Source of the DNA: a virus
IMG/VR virus record: IMGVR_UViG_3300048030_000105
Span: 1-31,923 of that record
Reading direction: 5' to 3' (one strand)
DNA length: 31,923 nt
The notes under the pieces are model-generated. The model saw only the letters and a program-made list of their open reading frames with translations. It did no database searches and was not told where the DNA came from. Both the position numbers and the translations under genes were made by a program. Shown in pieces: positions 16,238-25,586 of the stretch (positions within the stretch are counted from its first letter, which is position 1; the number at the start of each line of letters is the position of its first letter).

Positions 16238-19200
16238 TTATCTCTGGTAATAATTCCATGCTAGAGGATATCCTAGCACCGTACCACTAAACACAATGTT
16301 CGCTTTAATTGTTATTGGGCTACCTGACACTGTTGTAATTTGTGTTCCGCCTATGAATATATCACCTGCTGTAACACTGTTAACAACTAGTGTAGCACCA
16401 CCGCCACCAATTTGTGATTCAATGTATGCTTTAATTGCTCTCTGTGTTGGAACAATCGTATCACTGTTTGCAGTAAAGAATGGATCTGTACTAAATTCAG
16501 TAATACTTGCTGAGTTACCACCTAGTGTAACTTCACCTAACGACAGTTCTTGTAGACCTGCAATGTTAAACGCTTCAGCGTTCAATGTTGCAACACCAGT
16601 TGCCTGTTCAACACTAAACAAGTCGCCAACTCTAAAGTTACCATCTTGGTCAGTTGCTGTGTAGAACACTCTACCACCGTTAGCATCTTGTGTTTCTTTA
16701 TTCTGGTCAGGTACGTTAACTGGTACACCTGGATAGTTTGTATCTTTAAAGTTACCTGTACCAATATCTAGGAAGTCATGTCCTGTTAGACGTACTTGAC
16801 TAAATCTGATACGCATGTTTACAGCATCGCCATCTGTTGGAATATTTGCTGTAGTTATTGCTGGTGAAACTTGTAAGAACGTTGTATACGATCCATCGTT
16901 GCTACCAATAAACGATACTGTACTAACCAATTTAAAGAACTGTCCTGGAAGTCCTGCAAACTCAACATTGGATCCGTTAACTGGTCTTGAAGTAAGTCTT
17001 CTTACAGCAATATACGATCCACTTTGTAAGAAGTCTGCGTTACCGTTACTGTTTAGTGCATCAATTGATGCAGTTGCAGTTGTAAAGCCACTACCTCTGT
17101 TTACAAATGTTGGTTGTCCAAGTGCGCCTGTTCCTAATCTTACTACTGGTGTAACATCTTCAATATTATTTGGATCTGTTACAGTAATAGTTGGTGCGCT
17201 TGTGTAGCCTGAACCTGGTTCATAAATTCTAAACTCAAATATTTGTTCATTTGCTAAACCTGCTCTTGCTTTTGTTGTAGCACCAATCTTAGCGTATTTT
17301 GCACCTGTACCTGTAGCATTAGGAAGTATACTAAACACTCCCATCTTCTCAGGGTTACCAAATGCAACTGCATTAAATCCGCCTGTTACAGCAGAACCTA
17401 ATGACTGTAGTGTCCAAACTATTGCATCTTCTGAATAAAGAACTCCGTCAGTATCATCTGATGTTAAAACAAACATGCCGTGTCCGTATGCTAAGTTGCG
17501 CTCTGTTCCAGCTAGTGTACTTACGTTTGCACCACCTGGATATGCTGGATTTGCCCATGTAATACCATCTAAACTGTACATTACACCAACTGTTCCGCCT
17601 GCTACAACAAAACGTCCGTTACCAAAAACTACTGGTCCTGTTATTGTTCCTGGTGCAGTAACATCAGTCCAAACAACACCATTTGTTGAGTAACTTATGC
17701 TTGTTGTTCCTGAACGTACAGCAACATATAATCCTGCTCCGTATGTAATATCATCAAAGCCTACTGCTGATAATGCACTTGATGTCAATGTCCAGTTTTG
17801 ACCTGCGTCTTCTGTATAAGCAACATCTCTGTCATCATCTGAAATAACAACGTATCTATTAACTGCAACACTAACGTTACCAAATGCAATACTCTTTTCA
17901 CCTGCACTACTCATCGCACCTGGTAAAGTACCAGCTGTCCAAGTATCGCCGTCTTCGGAACGTACTATGTCGTTAGTTCCGTCACCAACAATAATTATTG
18001 AGCTTGGGTGGAATGTAGTTGATCCATCATCAAGTAAACCTTGAGCAATGTCTGACCAATTACCTGCACCTGGTGCTGTAATATTTTGTGACTGCCATGT
18101 AATACCGTCATAACTGATTGCACCGTTACTGCCGCTACCTGCGCCAAGGAAGAATCCTTTGCGTCCTTGACCAATAAAGTCAAAGTCTACAACTGAGCCA
18201 TTAGCATTAAGTGATGTTAATGTTATTGTTATATCGTGTGTTACATCTACGCCACCTAAGTTAGAACCTTTAACTGTTACAGTTGCATTTCTAACATAAC
18301 CAGTACCTGCGGCATTAACTGTAACATAATATTTGCTACCGTTACGTGTAACATCAAATGTTGCACCGTTACCGTCTGATTCAGTTTCAGAAGCAACTCC
18401 TGTATATTGTGCCGCTGTTTCGATAAACTCGTTTGCATACCAAGTTGTTGATGTTGGTAGCGTACTATCACCTGAAGTTTTAGTTGGAGCAGTAAACGAA
18501 ACCGCTGGTTCAATCAAATATGTTGAAGTTGAGTTAGGTTCTTCCCAAGTAAATCCTGGAAGTACATGATCCCAACCTGCAACTCCGTCGCTTTCTCTTT
18601 CGACAGTTGCTACTTTAGAACCTGCATTGTATGTGTCAACTATACCAAATAAACCTGCACCAGCACCGCCAACAATTTGTATTCTCATACCAATGTATGC
18701 TGAACTAATGTTACCGTCTGTTGCTGATATTGTAAGACTTGTAGTACTACCTGCTTGTGCAGTATTAGTAACAACTAAGTAACCTTTACCACCGTCAGTA
18801 ACATCTACTGTATTACCAATACCAACTTGATATACTGCACCATCTCTAAATTCATCTGATACTGTAACTTCGTTTGAACCTGGTCCAAAGAAGTCTAGTT
18901 TTGCTTCAGTATAGTCATTACCAGCATGTGAATATTCTAATGCTAGTAACTGATCTGCATCTGTATTAACAGTTGCTACAGTAGCGTTATACTGGAATTT
19001 ATTATCAATGATACCTGTTACTGCTACTTCTTCTGGGTCAGTACCTTCTGCTACTGATCCAAATGCACCGTAAGAGTTGTTACCGTTTGTTGCACGTATA
19101 CGTCCGCCGTTCTCTGCAAGATAACCTACGTGTGAGTAGTATGTAAACACTGACACAAGTTCTGCTCTACCGTTGTTTGTAATCCATGCACCAATACCAT

Positions 19201-22200
19201 CACTAATAACCTGTGTAAAGTCATTTGATACCATTGAGTCGTTACCACCGTTGTGTAGGGCACCGTCAATTTTTTGTCCTATTGCACCAAAACCAAATGT
19301 TGTACAGTTTTGTATGTATGGTGATCTTGCGCTAATCCAAACTCTTGTATCATCCGGACCGTAGCCTGGATCTAGTGATGCATACGCACCCGCTGTCGGA
19401 CGTCTTGTTCCGTATGAGTTTACTGGACTTAGGTCGCCTTGTAGACCTTCCATTGTTTGTAATCTTAAACCTGTACCGTTACGTAAGTAGTAGAAATCTT
19501 CTTCTTGTGATCCTATTACGTTATTAACATAGTAACGTGCCGCTAGTCTTGTTTTATAAGCACCTGGTCTATTAAAGCTAATACTATCAGTATATGTTCT
19601 TGCCCACTCTTGAGTGTTAGTCATATCCCATTTCATTGCTTCAATGTATTCACGCACATCACGTTTACATAATGTTTTATTGTAAGCATAATCTGCTTTT
19701 AATTCAAACATTGCTCTATAAGTATTACTTACACTACGTACTGCTTTAACTCCAATTTTAGAAGCATGTGCTATAACTTTACTTACTGATGTAGCATTTG
19801 CTAGTGACATTGTTGGATAATTTTTAACACCTGCCGCGTTACCGCCTGCAACTGATTCTATTATTCCTACTAAAGCCTGTGCCGCTGTTGCTTGATCTGC
19901 TGTACCAGCTGAAGCAGTTACATCTTGTGTTCCACCGCTTAGTTTTGACCAACCTGCTGTATTATCTAATACTACGTTATCAATAAACGATTGTAAGTAG
20001 TTAAATGCAAGTCCAGCCGCTGTAGCATTATTACCAAGGTTGGCTTTAAATACTGTGCCTGTAAAGTATCTTGTAGCAAGTCTATGTGTTGCACTGTTAC
20101 CGCCATTTAATAAGTCATATCTTAAAGCATCAACTATGTACCCTATTTCAGTTGTAAACTGTGCAGTGTCCATTGCTGTGTAAATTGAATTATAGTTTTG
20201 GTTAATCCATTCTAATACTTCTGTTGCTATAAATGCTTCATTGTTTTCTACTTGTTCAACTGCATTGTTTGTGCCTGTGTAAGTTAATGCGTTTGCATTG
20301 CCTGCACCGTTGTTTACAATATCAGTAACTTCGTCAAATCCTGCATTTGATCTTGACAAGTAAGTTGCATTTGTTCTAAACTCTTTTATTCCTGCAACTA
20401 ATCCTTTAGCATATGATATACCTGCCGCAATTTGTGTTTTGCCTAATGCAGTTATTGATGCATTGTCGCCTGTTACAAAATCTAAGCCTAATGCTACTTG
20501 GTTGTAGTTAGTATTAAGAACTGCATCAAATGCAATACCTTCAACTATATCAGACATATCGTTTCGGAACTTGCCTTCATCTAATTGTACTACAATTGAA
20601 TCAGTGTCGTATAATGAAACAGCTGAGCCACCTGGTGTTGCAGATAATGTAAGTGTTGTATCGCTTAGAATATCTTTAACATAGTAAGTTGTGCTTACTG
20701 CAAGGTTTGCATCTGTTACTGCGTCTGCAGAGTCGTCCATGTTTTGTGCAAGTACTTTTTGATTTGCTTTTAACCAACTTGTATCTGCTACTGTTAATAC
20801 GCCTGATGCTTGATCAGTACTAGTAACTGCTATTTTAAACCAGTCATCAACGTGTGCAACAACTTCTTCTACAATAAATTCTTTATTAAGTTCTAAGTGT
20901 CTTACTGCGTTCCATACTTCTTGATCGCTGTTTGATTTACCACCTTCTGCTGTAGCATTAAAGATTGTATCATCGATCCATTCCCAAGTATCGTTTACTG
21001 CTTGTACTGCTGGAGCAAAGCCACCTGCTGTAACTACTGAGTCTAATACTTTAGTTCTTGCAAATTCAAATGCCGCAATACTTGCAGTTTTTTGATCGTT
21101 AACAACATTTTTACTTGGTGCTCTTAAGTATGATTGCGCCGCAAACATACCTGCATAGTTTGTACCTAATGCATAGTCGTATACAAAAGCAGTTATAATT
21201 AATCCAACGTCTCTTGAACACTTAGCATGATTGTAATTAAAGTCATTATAAGTATCTGAAATGTATTGGATAACATCTAATATTGTTTGTGCTCTAGCAG
21301 TGTCCATTGCGCCCTTTTCAGTTTGTAATGTAGCTGACACTCCTAATGATGCTAAGTTTGGATATACTACTGCTGGCATGCTGTTAGTATTTCCTGCTGT
21401 TAATACATCTTCAATAATTTGCATGTTTGCAAGTAATGCGTTACCTTCAGTTGATGTTGCCGCTGAACCTAATTGTGTTTGGTTTAGAGCGTTACCTGAA
21501 GATTTAGTTACTGATGCTTCTCTTGCAACTTGATCTAATACTGTAGCAAGTCTATCATAGGCTGCCGCAGTTTGTGCTGTTTGGTTTGCTGGATAAGAAT
21601 CGCCGTTAATTCCAAAGTAGGATTCAGCAATTCTTGATGCTCCCATTGTGCCGCCGTAAAGTATATCATACTTCATTGCTTCAATAATGTAGCCTACGTC
21701 TCTTGCACACTTAGTTGCATCGTAAGTAAAGTTAAACCAAATACTGTTTGGATCTGGTGTTGTAGTTGTGTTTAATAAAACTTGATCATCAATCCAAGCA
21801 TTAATTTCTTCTTTTATAAATGCAATGTTTGCGTTTAAGTCAGCAAACGCATCGTCAGCATTTGTTGTTGGTAATGAGCTTGGTGTTGGATACACATTTG
21901 CATCTGCCGCCGCTAATCCATTATCAATAATATCAACTATTTCATTGAATGCCGCAACCATTCTTGCTTCTGCTGTTGCATCAGTAATGTCTGCTTTTAG
22001 TTCATCTCTAGCAAAACGTAATGCACCAATTGTTTCAATACGCTGTGATGTTAAGTTATATGAATTAGTTGGACGCTGATAAGCAATACCACTAAACACA
22101 CCGTTATAGTTTGTACCCAATGCTACATCATATGCAACATCTGTAATAATATTTGTTAAGTCTCTACGGCAAGTTGCACTGTTGTATTTGAACGAACCAA

Positions 22201-25200
22201 AGTTTTTACTAATAAAGTCAATAGTTCCAGTTTGTATTCCTGCTAAGTCAGTAGTAGTTTGAGTTTGTACTAACTTCGCATCTGCTGTTGCGTCTATTGT
22301 TGGGTATGTAATTGCCGGAGCATTATCATATCCGTTATCGATTGTATAAATTACATCGTCTAGTAAGTTACCTATTTCTGTTGAAACTGTAACACTGCCG
22401 CCTGTACCTGCAATTTGAGGAACTGCAACAGTTGATACGTCTGCCGCATCATCTGGTGTTTGGCTAGTTGGGTTAACTACAATGTTACGTCCAACTGTTT
22501 GCATTAATGATTTAAGTTGTGCATATGCCGCTAACGTTGCTGTTTTTTCACTACTGTTAATTTGTAATGTATTTGTATTACCGTTGAAGTATGCTTTACC
22601 TGCTTCAACACTCATCCAGTTACCGCCGTATGTTAAGTCATACGCAACGTTGTCCATAATTAAGCCAACATCATTTTTACATTTTGTTTTACTGTAACTT
22701 AGACCTGGATAATTTTCTTCAATGTAAGCAATTATTTCTGCTTGTATAAATGCTTTGTTTTGTAAGAATAAATCTCTTGAACGTCCAAAGTCTGGATCAG
22801 CTAATTCGTATGTAGGTGTATAAATTGCTTCAACTTTAGTACCTGTTGAACTATCAATTTGTCTACGTATAGTACGTGCTAATTTTTGTACTTGTGGACC
22901 AACTACATCAGTTTCTGCATAAGGCCATGTTTGGTCTTGTGTCAATGCGTTTGCTGTTGTTTTGGAAACTGCAACACCTTCAACAATGTCTGCAACAACT
23001 TCTTCTACACGAGAAAGTCCTTCAAAACTAAATGGTATATCTTGTTTTGGTGTTAGTGTAGCATTTGTTGCTTTACGAGGTTGTACGTTTGTTGCACGTA
23101 GTTCGTCTCCCATAATACAACATTCAGCTGGTACAATGATTGGAAGTACTTCGTAGTAGTATCCTGTAGAAACTTTAATTAATGTTGTTGGAACAATTTT
23201 CTTAGGCAACACTTGATTTGGGTTAGATGCTGTAATTGCATCTGTTATCATTTTAACATTTTTTGTAATATGGTCAATTACAGTTTCAGCAGTTAAACTT
23301 GCATCTGTATGTTGTACTACAACCGCTGTTGAGTTATCACCATTTAATGTTTGATAATTTACTGCTGGCGCTGTTTGATTTAAAACAGCAGTCATTACAG
23401 TTACACCGTAGTTAATACTTGCTACTGTTTCTGCTTCTTGTCCTAGTGTGTAAAAATTAGTTGCATTTTTAACATACTCGTACATTGCGTCCCATGTAAG
23501 TTCGTTACCGCCATGTTTAATATCCCAAATAACTGCGTCTACAATAAGACCCATATCTCTTTCACATTTTTCTGCAACGTATGCAAAACTGCTTGTAAAT
23601 GGAGCAACGTTATTTGTAATTTGATTGTCTGTAAATTCAACAATTTCTCTTTGAATAAATCTTCTGTTTAGTTCAAGTAGTTTTGCCGCATTAGGATTCT
23701 TTGCACCACGTTCAATTTGATGTGCCGCATATCTAATAGTTTTAAAAGGTCTATCAATTGTTTTACCATATATCGGTGCTGGGCTATCTTTACCGTGTCC
23801 AGCAACATAATAAACATCATCTGTTTCGCCTATGAATTCCCAGTTAGGAAGTCCTTCAGAGTTAACAGTTAAAATTTGACCATCTTCACCAATTGGTAAT
23901 CTTGTTGGAGCAGATCCACTATAGTAAACTAAGTCACCTTTTGTAGTAAGCACAGATTGTTCTGTACCAACAGCAATAACTTGCCAGTATACGCCACCAG
24001 TGTCTTGGTCTGGTCTTGAGTTAACAGCAAAGCCTGCGCTACCTGCGCCATCACCATCTGATAAATGTCCGTTAATACATATGTATGAGTTATCACCGTA
24101 ACGTGCAACATCACCAACTTTATATTCTACATCATCTGCCCATACTGCTCTCCAGTTCAATCCTGAAGTAAACTTTTTCCAGTAAGTAGCATTTGGTGGT
24201 TCTTGGTTAGTGTGGTCTAAAATACATAGATATGTAAAACCACCGTAACGTACAACGTCACCTACTCTATATTCTTGTGCTGTACTATCAGCACCCCATT
24301 CGTCTTGGAATTTAAATCCTTCACTGAACAAGTCCCAGTTTACTGTACTTGTTGAAGGAAACTCTCCAGTGTGATCTGTTTTTGCAATATATTGGTAACC
24401 ACCATATTGTACAATATCACCTGGTTGATAATCTTTATAGGCATCCCATTCGCCTTCGTATTGGAAGCCTTCTACAAACTTTTCCCAGTTAGCACTGTCA
24501 GTACCAAATGCCGCTGAGCCAGTGTGCTGTGCTGTTGCAATCCACAAACTAGCACCGTAACGTACTACGTCATTTACTTTATAACGTGTTCCAGTAATCC
24601 ACTGTGATTTATATTCAATACCTTGGTTAAGGTAATCCCATTTTGCTTGGTCTACTTCTAAGCCGTTTGCTTCTGATCCTGAAGTATGTGCTGTATTACA
24701 AACATATGAACTACCGCCGTATTTAACAATGTCATTTACTTTATAACCAAAGCCTGTTTGCCAGTTGCCCTTCCAAGTAATACCGTTTGTAAAGGTATCC
24801 CATTTTGATAGGTCATTTTCTAATCCAACAAGTTGAATATCAACTTCTGCATCAACTGCCATATTATTATGGTTATGACAATAGTAGTATAAAGGATCTG
24901 GAGTTGCACCTGTAACTGCTATAACTATTTTACGTGTTGTTGCCGCATCAAAGCCTCCAACATACGTTGCTTTATCAGCAACTACAGCGCCATCTAGGTA
25001 GTAAGTAACGCCTGTTTCGTATGTAGTTCCGCCATTGTGTGTACCGTGTTTTGTTTCACTGAATAATAACGGATGAGTATCATTTGTTGCATCATCTGAT
25101 GTAAATGTATAAGTGTAACCAGCAGTAAGTTGTAAATTTGGATATTGTACGCCATCAATAACAAAAACATTGTTGCCTGGAGCAGAAGCATTAGTTTCTA

Positions 25201-25534
25201 TTGTTACTGCAAATGAGCCTGTGCCCGATGTGTTTGCAGAAGTATGATTGGTGTTTGCAATATAAAGTCCTGAGCCATATTTTACAATATCATTGTAAAT
25301 GTATGCTGTATTTGGGGACCAATTACCCTTCCATGCTTGCCCATCTGAAACAAGATTCCATTTTGGGGGTACTATGTCGAAATCGTTATAAAAGTCTGCA
25401 TCACTTTCATGTCCAATCGTACATATGTACATTCTGCCGCCCACTGTGACGACATCGTCTTGATAATACGTTCTCCCGGTACTCCATGTACCTTTCCAAA
25501 CGAATCTAATTCTACCTAATTTAAACTCTGCCAT
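16238..25534 (-). CDS. Giant tail fibre/adhesin protein (3098 aa) with inserted cupredoxin-like domain
   Basis: Domains in order: residues 11-523, seven repeats of ~50 aa with the carbohydrate-binding-module 5/12-like pattern W-G-W...Y..GDIV.YGG..Y.C...HT......W; within repeat 2, residues ~105-237, a cupredoxin-like domain with H154, C219, H222 and M225; residues ~575-620 and ~800-825, beta-helix-like segments (DRPFKTIRYAAHQIERG; CCIMGDELRATNVQP); residues ~655-1970, eight copies of a helical repeat (C-RDVG-I--A--YD--YGGN); residues ~2070-2160, a conserved beta-helix block (SPYIQN...HNGGN...GAWITNN); ~2470-2710, six Asp-box-like repeats (SLDGITW type); ~2915 to the end, the C-terminal block GHDFLDIGTGNF...PTQRAIKAYIE. 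It is paralogous to the 1831-aa upstream protein. GGAG precedes the ATG, with a late box 24 nt upstream. Probable virion adhesin; no sialidase active-site set was recognised. Confidence 0.85.
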   Translation of the reverse strand: MAEFKLGRIRFVWKGTWSTGRTYYQDDVVTVGGRMYICTIGHESDADFYNDFDIVPPKWNLVSDGQAWKGNWSPNTAYIYNDIVKYGSGLYIANTNHTSANTSGTGSFAVTIETNASAPGNNVFVIDGVQYPNLQLTAGYTYTFTSDDATNDTHPLLFSETKHGTHNGGTTYETGVTYYLDGAVVADKATYVGGFDAATTRKIVIAVTGATPDPLYYYCHNHNNMAVDAEVDIQLVGLENDLSKWDTFTNGITWKGNWQTGFGYKVNDIVKYGGSSYVCNTAHTSGSEANGLEVDQAKWDYLNQGIEYKSQWITGTRYKVNDVVRYGASLWIATAQHTGSAAFGTDSANWEKFVEGFQYEGEWDAYKDYQPGDIVQYGGYQYIAKTDHTGEFPSTSTVNWDLFSEGFKFQDEWGADSTAQEYRVGDVVRYGGFTYLCILDHTNQEPPNATYWKKFTSGLNWRAVWADDVEYKVGDVARYGDNSYICINGHLSDGDGAGSAGFAVNSRPDQDTGGVYWQVIAVGTEQSVLTTKGDLVYYSGSAPTRLPIGEDGQILTVNSEGLPNWEFIGETDDVYYVAGHGKDSPAPIYGKTIDRPFKTIRYAAHQIERGAKNPNAAKLLELNRRFIQREIVEFTDNQITNNVAPFTSSFAYVAEKCERDMGLIVDAVIWDIKHGGNELTWDAMYEYVKNATNFYTLGQEAETVASINYGVTVMTAVLNQTAPAVNYQTLNGDNSTAVVVQHTDASLTAETVIDHITKNVKMITDAITASNPNQVLPKKIVPTTLIKVSTGYYYEVLPIIVPAECCIMGDELRATNVQPRKATNATLTPKQDIPFSFEGLSRVEEVVADIVEGVAVSKTTANALTQDQTWPYAETDVVGPQVQKLARTIRRQIDSSTGTKVEAIYTPTYELADPDFGRSRDLFLQNKAFIQAEIIAYIEENYPGLSYSKTKCKNDVGLIMDNVAYDLTYGGNWMSVEAGKAYFNGNTNTLQINSSEKTATLAAYAQLKSLMQTVGRNIVVNPTSQTPDDAADVSTVAVPQIAGTGGSVTVSTEIGNLLDDVIYTIDNGYDNAPAITYPTIDATADAKLVQTQTTTDLAGIQTGTIDFISKNFGSFKYNSATCRRDLTNIITDVAYDVALGTNYNGVFSGIAYQRPTNSYNLTSQRIETIGALRFARDELKADITDATAEARMVAAFNEIVDIIDNGLAAADANVYPTPSSLPTTNADDAFADLNANIAFIKEEINAWIDDQVLLNTTTTPDPNSIWFNFTYDATKCARDVGYIIEAMKYDILYGGTMGASRIAESYFGINGDSYPANQTAQTAAAYDRLATVLDQVAREASVTKSSGNALNQTQLGSAATSTEGNALLANMQIIEDVLTAGNTNSMPAVVYPNLASLGVSATLQTEKGAMDTARAQTILDVIQYISDTYNDFNYNHAKCSRDVGLIITAFVYDYALGTNYAGMFAAQSYLRAPSKNVVNDQKTASIAAFEFARTKVLDSVVTAGGFAPAVQAVNDTWEWIDDTIFNATAEGGKSNSDQEVWNAVRHLELNKEFIVEEVVAHVDDWFKIAVTSTDQASGVLTVADTSWLKANQKVLAQNMDDSADAVTDANLAVSTTYYVKDILSDTTLTLSATPGGSAVSLYDTDSIVVQLDEGKFRNDMSDIVEGIAFDAVLNTNYNQVALGLDFVTGDNASITALGKTQIAAGISYAKGLVAGIKEFRTNATYLSRSNAGFDEVTDIVNNGAGNANALTYTGTNNAVEQVENNEAFIATEVLEWINQNYNSIYTAMDTAQFTTEIGYIVDALRYDLLNGGNSATHRLATRYFTGTVFKANLGNNATAAGLAFNYLQSFIDNVVLDNTAGWSKLSGGTQDVTASAGTADQATAAQALVGIIESVAGGNAAGVKNYPTMSLANATSVSKVIAHASKIGVKAVRSVSNTYRAMFELKADYAYNKTLCKRDVREYIEAMKWDMTNTQEWARTYTDSISFNRPGAYKTRLAARYYVNNVIGSQEEDFYYLRNGTGLRLQTMEGLQGDLSPVNSYGTRRPTAGAYASLDPGYGPDDTRVWISARSPYIQNCTTFGFGAIGQKIDGALHNGGNDSMVSNDFTQVISDGIGAWITNNGRAELVSVFTYYSHVGYLAENGGRIRATNGNNSYGAFGSVAEGTDPEEVAVTGIIDNKFQYNATVATVNTDADQLLALEYSHAGNDYTEAKLDFFGPGSNEVTVSDEFRDGAVYQVGIGNTVDVTDGGKGYLVVTNTAQAGSTTSLTISATDGNISSAYIGMRIQIVGGAGAGLFGIVDTYNAGSKVATVERESDGVAGWDHVLPGFTWEEPNSTSTYLIEPAVSFTAPTKTSGDSTLPTSTTWYANEFIETAAQYTGVASETESDGNGATFDVTRNGSKYYVTVNAAGTGYVRNATVTVKGSNLGGVDVTHDITITLTSLNANGSVVDFDFIGQGRKGFFLGAGSGSNGAISYDGITWQSQNITAPGAGNWSDIAQGLLDDGSTTFHPSSIIIVGDGTNDIVRSEDGDTWTAGTLPGAMSSAGEKSIAFGNVSVAVNRYVVISDDDRDVAYTEDAGQNWTLTSSALSAVGFDDITYGAGLYVAVRSGTTSISYSTNGVVWTDVTAPGTITGPVVFGNGRFVVAGGTVGVMYSLDGITWANPAYPGGANVSTLAGTERNLAYGHGMFVLTSDDTDGVLYSEDAIVWTLQSLGSAVTGGFNAVAFGNPEKMGVFSILPNATGTGAKYAKIGATTKARAGLANEQIFEFRIYEPGSGYTSAPTITVTDPNNIEDVTPVVRLGTGALGQPTFVNRGSGFTTATASIDALNSNGNADFLQSGSYIAVRRLTSRPVNGSNVEFAGLPGQFFKLVSTVSFIGSNDGSYTTFLQVSPAITTANIPTDGDAVNMRIRFSQVRLTGHDFLDIGTGNFKDTNYPGVPVNVPDQNKETQDANGGRVFYTATDQDGNFRVGDLFSVEQATGVATLNAEAFNIAGLQELSLGEVTLGGNSASITEFSTDPFFTANSDTIVPTQRAIKAYIESQIGGGGATLVVNSVTAGDIFIGGTQITTVSGSPITIKANIVFSGTVLGYPLAWNYYQR
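19595..23677 (-). repeat. Expanded helical repeat tract in the 3098-aa protein
   Basis: Protein-level repeat covering residues ~620-1980. Eight copies share a Cys/charged-Asp-Val-Gly helix followed by YD and either YGGN (type A: copies 1, 2, 4, 7) or LGTNY (type B: copies 3, 5; copy 6 mixed); copy 8 is shortened. The 1831-aa paralogue has one recognisable copy at residues ~632-690. Copy 6 contains an extra beta segment of ~80 residues (TTYYVKDILSDTTLTLSATP). Confidence 0.75.
23966..25504 (-). repeat. Seven CBM5/12-like repeats at the N-terminus of the 3098-aa protein
   Basis: Protein repeats at residues 11-523, each with two tryptophans, a GD(I/V)V.YGG turn, an aromatic-x-C/A strand and an HT(S/G) motif. 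Such modules bind polysaccharides such as chitin or cellulose in bacterial enzymes. Repeat 2 is split by the cupredoxin-like insertion between HTSANTSG and GLENDLSKWD. Confidence 0.75.
24824..25222 (-). other. Cupredoxin-like domain inserted in a CBM-like repeat
   Basis: Encodes residues ~105-237 of the 3098-aa protein. Strands FVIDGVQYPNLQLTAGYTYT and F are followed by THPLLFSE (H154), an insertion with TYYLDG, then LYYYCHNHNNM (C219, H222, M225) and a closing strand AEVDIQL. Ligand order and C-x2-H-x2-M spacing match type-1 copper sites and equal those in the 548-aa fibre. Confidence 0.75.
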
Positions 25535-25557
25535 TTGTTCTTAACTCCAAGTTACTG

Positions 25558-25565
25558 TATTTATC
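25558..25565 (-). promoter_or_regulatory. Late-promoter-like box GATAAATA
   Basis: Reads GATAAATA on the minus strand in the 52-nt gap between the two giant genes, 24 nt before the ATG of the 3098-aa gene. Confidence 0.65.
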
Positions 25566-25586
25566 CATCTATGATATCTGCGCATT

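Noticed and set aside
17400-18130. Sialidase enzyme in the 3098-aa protein
   Set aside because: Only Asp-box-like repeats are visible; I could not find the Arg triad and nucleophilic Tyr/Glu set, so an enzyme call is not supported.
23966-25504. CRISPR or direct DNA repeat array
   Set aside because: The periodicity is at the protein level (about 150 nt, diverged); there are no identical short repeats with unique spacers.
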